From: an uncultured Lachnospiraceae bacterium
Lineage (GTDB): Bacteria > Bacillota > Clostridia > Lachnospirales > Lachnospiraceae
Length of the DNA stretch: 12,317 bases
Reading direction: 5' to 3'
NCBI GenBank assembly: GCA_949935685.1
Contig: CATLGN010000025.1
Coordinates: 1-12,317 of the forward strand
Each line of letters opens with the position of its first letter. The first letter of the stretch is position 1. Below the pieces are notes generated by a model. That model saw nothing but the letters and a program-made list of their open reading frames with translations. It was not told the origin of the DNA and ran no database searches. Positions 6,936 through 12,317 of this stretch are shown here, piece by piece. The translations under genes were made by a program, and so were the position numbers.

Positions 6936-7322
6936 TCATTCCTCCGCTTCGGCTTCTTCACCGGCGGCAATCATAATATCCAGCATTTCTCCGACCGTCA
7001 TGGCTGTATTGAGCTCATATGTGCCGGCGGCAATCCCGTCTTCCAGCCCCGAAAGCTTCTCCTGAATGACAAACAGATTGGCATCCCGTATCAGACCCTT
7101 TTCCTCCAGCGTACGGCCAATATCCTCAGCCTCGTCGCCGTCCGCCACCTGTATACTGATGTCACGTCCCGGCTCCGCATCCACCGGTTCCTCCCCGAAT
7201 ATGCGGTATCCGTAATCATATGCCATAATGGAATACCGGTAAATAAACATCACGACAATCGCCGCTACCACAACCTTGATTACCGTCTCCACAACGGCGC
7301 CTACAATCTGTCCGCCTCTCAC
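6936..7322 (-). CDS. Short MltG-like membrane protein lacking the transglycosylase domain
   Basis: The 128-residue protein has one membrane segment (about residues 8-28, VGAVVETVIKVVVAAIVVMF). An acidic linker and a small extracytoplasmic domain (about 56-116) follow, resembling the LysM-like N-terminal module of MltG/YceG: VADGDEAEDIGRTLEEKGLI and GTYELNTAMTVGEMLDIM. Full MltG is about 330-380 residues and cuts nascent peptidoglycan with a catalytic Glu in its C-terminal domain. That domain is absent here, so it cannot be a complete lytic transglycosylase and may be a binding or regulatory remnant. It starts with GTG, preceded by AGGAGG six bases upstream. It occupies the mltG (yrrL) position of the conserved cluster, and its stop nearly touches trmR. 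No frameshift is seen; the next gene follows at once. Confidence 0.75.
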   Translation of the reverse strand: MRGGQIVGAVVETVIKVVVAAIVVMFIYRYSIMAYDYGYRIFGEEPVDAEPGRDISIQVADGDEAEDIGRTLEEKGLIRDANLFVIQEKLSGLEDGIAAGTYELNTAMTVGEMLDIMIAAGEEAEAEE

Positions 7323-7352
7323 GTTATCCTCCTTCTGTTCTGCAACCCGCGC

Positions 7353-7688
7353 TTACAGATCCAGATAAATATCCAAATCAATAGCCTCCGCTATCTGTGT
7401 ATAGACATCCCGCACCATCCGGCAGACTGCCAGCTCTGCCTGCAGATACTCTTCCACGACCGGATTGGCGCGAAAACTTTCAAATTCTTTCGCAAATTCG
7501 TCAACCTTGTCAAACAGCTCTTCCTCCGAAGTCTGCATTTCATAGTTCCGCCTGCGATATACATTAATCTCATCCATCAGTCCGGGACATTCCCGTACCT
7601 TATCCCGTTTTTCTCCGTACTGCTGATATTCGCGGGTCTGTTTGAGCCGTTCCGTAAATTCCCGTATAATTGCGTCTGTCTCTTTCAT
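7353..7688 (-). CDS. YlbF/YmcA family protein
   Basis: The 111-residue, all-helical, highly charged protein matches the YlbF/YmcA (Com_YlbF) family. The N-terminal helix (DAIIREFTERLKQTREYQQY) and the C-terminal helix (NPVVEEYLQAELAVCRMVRD) are the family's usual pattern. In B. subtilis YlbF, YmcA and YaaT form a complex that directs RNase Y cleavage and affects competence, sporulation and biofilm formation. Position right after RNase J, another mRNA-decay enzyme, fits a role in RNA turnover, though that is inference. The ATG has AAGGAAG 11 bases upstream, a rather long spacing. The family is clear; which paralogue it corresponds to is not. Confidence 0.82.
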   Translation of the reverse strand: MKETDAIIREFTERLKQTREYQQYGEKRDKVRECPGLMDEINVYRRRNYEMQTSEEELFDKVDEFAKEFESFRANPVVEEYLQAELAVCRMVRDVYTQIAEAIDLDIYLDL

Positions 7689-7745
7689 CCTGTCTGTTAC
7701 TTCCTTGCTATGTTTCTCTGTCGTCTGTCCTGTAGCTACTGTTTC

Positions 7746-9416
7746 TTACACATCCATGATAATAGGCAGTATCATCGGTCTGCGCTTTGTCTTCTTCCAC
7801 ACAAAGTCACCCAGAGAATCCTTAATCACAGACTTGATCTTGCCCCAGTCGCTGATCCCTCTGTCAAGACAATTCAAAATGCCTTCTTCAATCAGGCTTC
7901 GCGCCTCATCCATCAATTCATCGGATTCCCGCACATAGACAAATCCTCTGGATACAATGTCCGGGCCGGATACGAGCTGTCCGACAGCGCCGTCCAGCGC
8001 CAACACCACGATCAGGATACCGTCCTCCGCCAGATGCTGCCTGTCCCGCAGCACGATATTCCCTACGTCGCCGACGCCGAGACCGTCTACCAGTATCGTT
8101 CCCACAGGCACTTTTCCCGTCACCGCCGCTTTTTCCTCCGACAGCTCCAGCACATCTCCCGAGGAAAGGATAAAAATATTTTCTTTTTCAATCCCGAGTT
8201 CCTGCGCCAGCCTTGCCTGCGCCTTCAAGTGTTTGTATTCCCCGTGCACCGGCACCGCATACTGCGGCTGTACCAGCGTATAAATCAGCTTGATCTCCTC
8301 CTGACAGGCATGTCCCGATACATGGACATCCTGAAAGATCACGTCCGCCCCTTTCATGGACAGCTCATTGATCACCTTTGTCACAGCCTTTTCATTGCCC
8401 GGAATCGGGTTGGAAGAAAAGATTACCGTATCGCCCGGTTTGATGGAAATCTTTTTATGCACACCGTCCGCCATCCGGCTTAACGCAGCCATGCTTTCTC
8501 CCTGACTGCCCGTTGTCACGATAACGGTTTTTTCATCGGGATAGTTTTTTAACTGCTCAATATCAATCAGCGTGTTTTCCGGTATGCTGATCCGGTTCAG
8601 GTTCTGGGCAATCTCAATGATATTGACCATACTCCTGCCTTCCACCACAACCTTGCGCCCGAATTTATAGGCGGAGTTGATAATCTGCTGCACCCTGTCC
8701 ACATTGGAGGCAAAGGTGGCGATGATAATTCTGGTACTCTTATGTTCTGAAAAAATCGTATCAAAAATCCTGCCGAGCGTGCGCTCCGACTGGGTAAACC
8801 CGGGACGTTCCGCATTCGTACTGTCGCACATCAGCGCCAGCACGCCTTTTTTCCCGATCTCCGCAAACCGCTGCAAGTCGATGGCGTCTCCGTATACCGG
8901 CGTATAATCCACTTTGAAATCGCCGGTATGGATTACCGTTCCCGCAGGGGAATAAATCGCAAGGGCAGCCGCATCCACAATGCTGTGGTTTGTCTTGACA
9001 TACTCCACCCGGAACTTGCCCAGATTGATGGACTGTCCAAATTTTACGACTTTGCGCTTGGTGCCTTTTACCAGATTATGCTCCTTCAGCTTATTTTCAA
9101 TAATGCCCATCGTCAGCTTTGTCGCATAGACAGGCACATTGATCTCTCTGAGCACATAGGGGAGCGCTCCGATATGATCCTCATGCCCGTGGGTAATCAT
9201 AAACCCCTTTACCTTGTCCTGATTTTCCTTCAGATATGTTATATCCGGAATCACAAGGTCAATCCCAAGCATGTCGTCATCGGGGAACGACAGACCGCAG
9301 TCTACCACAACAATACTGTCTTCGTATTCAAAGGCAGTAATGTTCATACCAATCTGTTCCAGTCCCCCCAGAGGGATAACCTTCAGGCTGGAACCGCTAT
9401 TCACTTTTTTTTTCAA
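7746..9416 (-). CDS. rnj: Ribonuclease J
   Basis: RNase J is a beta-CASP metallo-beta-lactamase with 5'-3' exonuclease and endonuclease activity, central to mRNA decay and rRNA maturation in Firmicutes. The 556-residue length equals that of RNase J1. THGHEDHIGALP (75-86) gives the zinc ligands H76, H78, D80 and H81. TNHSIVDAAALAI and HTGDFKVD supply further ligands, and the later SGHA and PVHGEY motifs belong to the beta-CASP/lactamase core. DIVSRGFVYVRESDELM marks the C-terminal region. The TTG at 9414-9416 is chosen: GGAGG (9429-9425) lies eight bases upstream, and the protein then begins MKKKVNSGSSLKVIPLGG. An upstream in-frame TTG at 9476 has no such site. The 140-base gap after DUF1292 could hold an additional promoter, but I found no convincing one. 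Confidence 0.95.
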   Translation of the reverse strand: MKKKVNSGSSLKVIPLGGLEQIGMNITAFEYEDSIVVVDCGLSFPDDDMLGIDLVIPDITYLKENQDKVKGFMITHGHEDHIGALPYVLREINVPVYATKLTMGIIENKLKEHNLVKGTKRKVVKFGQSINLGKFRVEYVKTNHSIVDAAALAIYSPAGTVIHTGDFKVDYTPVYGDAIDLQRFAEIGKKGVLALMCDSTNAERPGFTQSERTLGRIFDTIFSEHKSTRIIIATFASNVDRVQQIINSAYKFGRKVVVEGRSMVNIIEIAQNLNRISIPENTLIDIEQLKNYPDEKTVIVTTGSQGESMAALSRMADGVHKKISIKPGDTVIFSSNPIPGNEKAVTKVINELSMKGADVIFQDVHVSGHACQEEIKLIYTLVQPQYAVPVHGEYKHLKAQARLAQELGIEKENIFILSSGDVLELSEEKAAVTGKVPVGTILVDGLGVGDVGNIVLRDRQHLAEDGILIVVLALDGAVGQLVSGPDIVSRGFVYVRESDELMDEARSLIEEGILNCLDRGISDWGKIKSVIKDSLGDFVWKKTKRRPMILPIIMDV

Positions 9417-9556
9417 CGAATCTACCTCCACATTCTTTCTGACTATGTACGTGCAGAGTCCGCTTCCAACCGGCAACGCGCTGACGCGCGGCCAGAACTA
9501 ATGTCCGCAAAAAGTCCGTAACCCACTCTTTTCCCCGCTGCGAGCGGATTTGCTTC

Positions 9557-9844
9557 TTACCGCATCTGATCTGTCCGGTCGGAATCCTCCTCGATTAACT
9601 CCACATCTTCCAGTATTTTACCGAAAACCTCCGCCACCGCGGAAAGTTCCGCATCTTCCGTCACTACCGCATATATGCATTCCTTTGCTTCCGGCTCCGA
9701 CATATCCTTTAATATCAGGGCATCGCCATCGCCTTCTTCCGTATCTGTTACCAATATATATGTTTTACCGGCTATCATGGTCTGCTCCAGCACGTAAAAT
9801 TCCACCGGCGCTTCCCCTTCCGGACGAAAAACAATTTTTTCCAA
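9557..9844 (-). CDS. DUF1292 domain protein (YrzB-like)
   Basis: A 95-residue acidic protein of the DUF1292 family (B. subtilis YrzB), whose function is unknown. The family core EFYVLEQTMIAGKTYILVTD (15-34) and the following ALILKDM match; the tail ELIEEDSDRTDQMR is strongly acidic. It starts with TTG, supported by GAGGAG seven bases upstream and by a 12-base gap to ruvX; no ATG fits. Conserved order ireB-ruvX-DUF1292 across Firmicutes makes the assignment firm even though the role is not known. Confidence 0.85.
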   Translation of the reverse strand: MEKIVFRPEGEAPVEFYVLEQTMIAGKTYILVTDTEEGDGDALILKDMSEPEAKECIYAVVTEDAELSAVAEVFGKILEDVELIEEDSDRTDQMR

Positions 9845-9856
9845 AAACGTTCTCCT

Positions 9857-10300
9857 CTATTCGGAATCCGCCTCATTTTCCCGTCTCGAATAATCAAGAT
9901 ACCCCTGCAGAATCAATACGGCCGCTATTTTGTCCGCATATTCTTTTCGGTTTTCTCTGCGAATTCCTGCCTCTATCATTGCCTTATCTGCCGACACCGT
10001 TGTAAGACGCTCGTCCCACATCACAACAGGCAGGCCCGTTCGTCTCTCCAGCGTCTCCTTCAATGCAAGCGATTTCTCCGCCCGCTCTCCCTCCGAGCCG
10101 TTCATATGCCTGGGAAGTCCCAGGACGATCTTTTCCACTTCATATGCAACCAGCAGTTCTTCTATCCTTGCCAGTGTCCGGCGCAGTTTATTTTCCCGCT
10201 CTCTGCGGATAACTTCAATCCCCTGGGCTGTAATCTGCAGGGCGTCGCTGATTGCAACCCCCATTGTCTTAGCCCCGTAATCCAGTCCCATAATTCTCAT
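9857..10300 (-). CDS. ruvX: RuvX/YqgF family Holliday junction resolvase-like nuclease
   Basis: The 147-residue RNase H-fold protein belongs to the YqgF/RuvX family. E. coli YqgF takes part in 16S rRNA 5'-end processing and antitermination, and homologues resolve Holliday junctions. Landmarks are [16 protein letters not shown] with the first catalytic Asp (D7), [11 protein letters not shown] (61-71), DERLTT (96-101) and D123 in [11 protein letters not shown], which together form the acidic active site. The ATG at 10298-10300 is taken; GGAAG precedes it, a weak ribosome binding site. A second ATG three codons later is possible. It lies six bases after ireB, as in most Firmicutes. Confidence 0.93.
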   Translation of the reverse strand: MRIMGLDYGAKTMGVAISDALQITAQGIEVIRRERENKLRRTLARIEELLVAYEVEKIVLGLPRHMNGSEGERAEKSLALKETLERRTGLPVVMWDERLTTVSADKAMIEAGIRRENRKEYADKIAAVLILQGYLDYSRRENEADSE

Positions 10301-10306
10301 TTGTAT

Positions 10307-10570
10307 CTACTTCCAGTGATTTCCTTTGATATATTCCCGCAGCATCTCTTCCACAAGCTCGTCCCGTTCCACTTTCATAATCAGGCTGCGTGCATTTTTA
10401 TGACTGGTAATGTATGTCGGATCGCCCGACATAATATAACCCACGATCTGATTGACAGGATTATAACCTTTTTCCGTCAACGCCTCATATACGGTTGACA
10501 ATACAATCTTGACACCGTTTTCCGGCTCTGTCTCTACATTAAAAAATTGTGTGTTTCCCAAATCCTGCAT
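10307..10570 (-). CDS. ireB: IreB family regulatory phosphoprotein (UPF0297, YrzL)
   Basis: The 87-residue protein closely matches IreB, a small dimeric protein that in Enterococcus faecalis is phosphorylated by the Ser/Thr kinase IreK and modulates cephalosporin resistance. The family core [20 protein letters not shown] (27-46) and [10 protein letters not shown] are unmistakable. Threonines are phosphorylated near the N-terminus of the E. faecalis protein; here T7 is a candidate. The ATG follows AGAGGAAG by seven bases. It is the first gene behind the promoter at 10613-10641. Confidence 0.93.
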   Translation of the reverse strand: MQDLGNTQFFNVETEPENGVKIVLSTVYEALTEKGYNPVNQIVGYIMSGDPTYITSHKNARSLIMKVERDELVEEMLREYIKGNHWK

Positions 10571-10612
10571 CCTGTCACTTCCTCTTTCATGGTATATTTC
10601 AGGTATTCTGTT

Positions 10613-10641
10613 AGTATACTCTATTTATTTTCAAATTTCAA
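10613..10641 (-). promoter_or_regulatory. Strong sigma-A-type promoter for ireB and downstream genes
   Basis: On the minus strand TTGAAA (10641-10636) and TATACT (10618-10613) are separated by 17 bases; each matches five of six consensus positions. The -35 lies in the last codons of mtaB and the -10 just after its stop. So the ireB-ruvX-DUF1292 group, and perhaps the whole downstream cluster including the HD and radical SAM genes, can be transcribed independently of mtaB. Confidence 0.75.
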
Positions 10642-12015
10642 GGATTCCGGCGCAGTTTCAATCAATAACATATCTTCCTGCAAAAATCCACTCACCGTTC
10701 CCCGTACAATGCGGTTTGACAAATCCATCTCGGTCCGCAGCGCCGTCTTCACATACTCTGCGGTATATCCCGTCATATACCGCACGCCGTTCACAATGAC
10801 AGGCTCTTCGAGCAATATCGTCACATCTTTTCCCGAAAACGTCTCCCGATATGCGCGTGACTGCCGTTTTGCCAGAGCAAGCAATACATGACTGCGCCGG
10901 GATTTTTCCGCATCCGTAACCTGATCGGGCATCGCCGCCGCCGTCGTTCCCTGACGCCGGGAATACGGAAACACATGCATCTCATAAAATCCAACCCGCT
11001 CCAAAAATGTCTGCGTCTGTGCAAACTCGTCCGCCGTCTCACCCGGGAATCCCACGATCACATCCGTCGTTATGGCCGGATTGTCAAACGCATTCCGCAG
11101 AATATTCACCTTTTCATAGTATTCACCCGCCAGATAATGCCTATTCATTCTTTTCAGCGTCGCATCGCAGCCGCTCTGCAGCGACAAATGAAAGTGCGGG
11201 CACACTTTGGGGAGCGTCTGCAGCCTGTCCGCAAACGTCTCTGTGATAATCCGCGGCTCCAGCGAACCCAGCCGAATTCTTTTGATCCCTTCGATCTCAT
11301 GCAGCGTTTCCAGAAGCCGCAGCAGGTATCCCCGTTCATACGCCGCCTGCCGCGCGTCGCCGGCAAAAGCATCCTCCGCCTTCACGAAATCCATTCCGTA
11401 AGAACTGATATGGATCCCTGTTATCACAATCTCCTGACATCCCGCACGGGCAAGCGCCGCCGCCTCCCGGCAAATATCTTCCGGCCTGCGGCTTCTGACC
11501 CGTCCGCGGGCAAAGGGAATGATACAATAGGAGCAAAAGGCGTTGCAGCCGTCCTGAATCTTGATAAACGCCCGCGTGCGCTCCGCAGCCTCCGTCAACA
11601 TCATTTCCTCATAGGGGACCGGGCTGCTCAAATCCCGGACAAACGCCTGCGCGCCGGCATTTCCCGCCTCCCGCTCTCTCAGATACGCCTCCAGAAGCGC
11701 AGGCAGCTCATTTTTTCTGTTATTGCCGATCGCCAGATCGATACAGGGATCCATCTGCGCGGCATCCCCCGTCTGCACATAACACCCGACGGCCACGACC
11801 ACGCCCTCTGGATTGCACTTTTTTGCCCGGTGCAGCATCTGTCTGCTTTTGCGGTCGGCAATATTGGTCACGGTGCATGTATTGACAATATAAATATCGG
11901 CTGTCTCGTCAAACGTTACAACCTGATAGCCGTTTTCTTCCAGTATCTGCCGCATTACGTCCAGTTCATAGGCGTTTACCTTGCAGCCCAGATTATGCAG
12001 TGCCACACGTTTCAT
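10621..12015 (-). CDS. mtaB: tRNA t6A37 methylthiotransferase
   Basis: MtaB converts t6A at tRNA position 37 into ms2t6A, which stabilises decoding of ANN codons. It is a radical SAM enzyme with two [4Fe-4S] clusters. The N-terminal UPF0004 domain supplies C11 (HNLGCKVN), C47 (VNTCTVT) and C78 (AVGCYVQ). The radical SAM cluster cysteines are C157, C161 and C164 in [19 protein letters not shown]. The C-terminal region from about 395 to 455 fits the TRAM RNA-binding domain. The 464-residue length is normal, slightly extended by a linker near 113-135. The start [14 protein letters not shown] is typical of MtaB rather than MiaB or RimO, and AAAGGAACG precedes the ATG. It is divergent from the HPr-like gene. 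Confidence 0.95.
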   Translation of the reverse strand: MKRVALHNLGCKVNAYELDVMRQILEENGYQVVTFDETADIYIVNTCTVTNIADRKSRQMLHRAKKCNPEGVVVAVGCYVQTGDAAQMDPCIDLAIGNNRKNELPALLEAYLREREAGNAGAQAFVRDLSSPVPYEEMMLTEAAERTRAFIKIQDGCNAFCSYCIIPFARGRVRSRRPEDICREAAALARAGCQEIVITGIHISSYGMDFVKAEDAFAGDARQAAYERGYLLRLLETLHEIEGIKRIRLGSLEPRIITETFADRLQTLPKVCPHFHLSLQSGCDATLKRMNRHYLAGEYYEKVNILRNAFDNPAITTDVIVGFPGETADEFAQTQTFLERVGFYEMHVFPYSRRQGTTAAAMPDQVTDAEKSRRSHVLLALAKRQSRAYRETFSGKDVTILLEEPVIVNGVRYMTGYTAEYVKTALRTEMDLSNRIVRGTVSGFLQEDMLLIETAPESLKFENK

Positions 12016-12050
12016 AGCGTTCCTTTCCGTTTTTTTATGACCTTTGAATA

Positions 12051-12079
12051 TTGACTTTTGTCCGCTTTGCCATTAGTAT
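12051..12079 (+). promoter_or_regulatory. Promoter of HPr-like gene, overlapping a divergent -10 for mtaB
   Basis: TTGACT (12051-12056) and TAGTAT (12074-12079) are 17 bases apart, five and four of six consensus matches. On the opposite strand TATACT (12080-12075), a better -10, nearly coincides and faces mtaB, but its best -35 (TTGTGC, 19-base spacing) is poor. Two polymerases could not use both at once. Confidence 0.55.
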
Positions 12080-12118
12080 AAAAGAAATGAAACAGCAGCG
12101 CACAAGGAGGGAGTTCCA

Positions 12119-12317
12119 ATGAAAACCGTACAGATTTCTTTAAATTCCATTGATAAAGTAAAATCTTTCGTAAATGATATTACACGTTTTGATTACGATT
12201 TTGATCTCGTATCCGGCAGATATGTCATTGACGCCAAATCCATAATGGGTATCTTCAGTCTGGATCTGTCCAAACCCATCGATCTGAACATCCACGCAGA
12301 AGAGGATATTGATGAAG
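12119..12317 (+). CDS. HPr-like protein lacking the phospho-histidine (cut by window edge)
   Basis: The visible 66 residues have the HPr fold pattern. AKSIMGIFSLDL (39-50) matches the HPr segment around regulatory Ser46, with S41 in that place. However, the N-terminal half (SLNSIDKVKSFVNDITRFDY) lacks the NGLHARPA segment with the His15 that accepts phosphate from EI. So it is probably not a sugar-PTS phosphocarrier; like Crh, it could work through Ser phosphorylation or as a structural fold only. The ATG is preceded by AAGGAGG eight bases upstream, an excellent site. Similar histidine-less HPr-family proteins are, from memory, common in Lachnospiraceae. The C-terminus is outside the window. 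Confidence 0.8.
   Translation, partial: MKTVQISLNSIDKVKSFVNDITRFDYDFDLVSGRYVIDAKSIMGIFSLDLSKPIDLNIHAEEDIDE

Noticed and set aside
6687..8483. Open frame of 598 codons on the plus strand
   Set aside because: It lies antisense to trmR, the mltG-like gene, the YlbF-like gene and rnj, all of which have clear families and ribosome binding sites. Its translation shows no recognisable domain and is rich in His, Arg and Phe, as expected for a shadow frame.
9417..9556. Separate promoter for rnj in the 140-base gap
   Set aside because: The best pair (TTGGAA and CATAGT, 16 bases apart) is weak, and small GC hairpins there lack T-runs. Not strong enough to annotate.
10888..12054. Open frame of 388 codons on the plus strand
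   Set aside because: It is antisense to mtaB, whose six cysteines and domain order are clear. It is an artefact of G+C-rich codons.
1..12317. CRISPR array, insertion sequence or prophage
   Set aside because: I saw no regularly spaced direct repeats, transposase, integrase or phage structural gene. The AT-rich pair has no visible flanking repeats.

Overview
The window looks like chromosomal DNA from a Clostridia-class Firmicute, most likely a Lachnospiraceae-type gut anaerobe. This is inferred from gene content and order, strong AGGAGG-type ribosome binding sites with several TTG/GTG starts, a type III glutamine synthetase, a catalytic-domain-less MltG-like protein and an HPr-like protein without the phospho-histidine. 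Apart from the last 200 bases, every gene lies on the minus strand, so transcription runs from high to low coordinates.

Right part (12015 to 5035): a compact conserved housekeeping cluster, mtaB - ireB - ruvX - DUF1292 - rnj - ylbF-like - short mltG-like - trmR - U32 peptidase/trhP-like. It matches the core of the Bacillus subtilis yrzL-yrrK-yrzB-yrrL-yrrM-yrrN/O region with RNase J and a YlbF protein added. Much of it concerns RNA: methylthiolation of tRNA A37 (MtaB), 5-hydroxylation and methylation of tRNA U34 (TrhP-like and TrmR), RNA decay and maturation (RNase J) and rRNA processing (RuvX/YqgF). A good sigma-A-type promoter sits between mtaB and ireB. At 12119 an HPr-like gene starts on the plus strand, divergent from mtaB.

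Middle part (5018 to 2878): two AT-rich genes attached to the tail of that cluster with gaps of 16 and 11 bases. They encode a dGTPase-like HD-domain protein with a changed catalytic motif and a minimal RlmN/Cfr-like radical SAM protein that keeps all five mechanistic cysteines but lacks the N-terminal RNA-recognition domain. Hand-counted 60-base lines give about 27-28% G+C here against 50-55% in neighbouring genes. This pair is the best candidate in the window for an undescribed, horizontally acquired module, possibly nucleotide-related or defensive.

Left part (2810 to 1): a glutamine block. glnN (glutamine synthetase III) has its own promoter, then a leader with two small hairpins, the second mutually exclusive with an intrinsic terminator, so it looks like an attenuator. 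Downstream on the same strand is tRNA-Gln(CUG), with its own promoter, an adjacent 15-bp inverted repeat and a strong terminator. The start of a LacI-family regulator runs off the left edge. No clear terminator lies between glnN and the tRNA gene.
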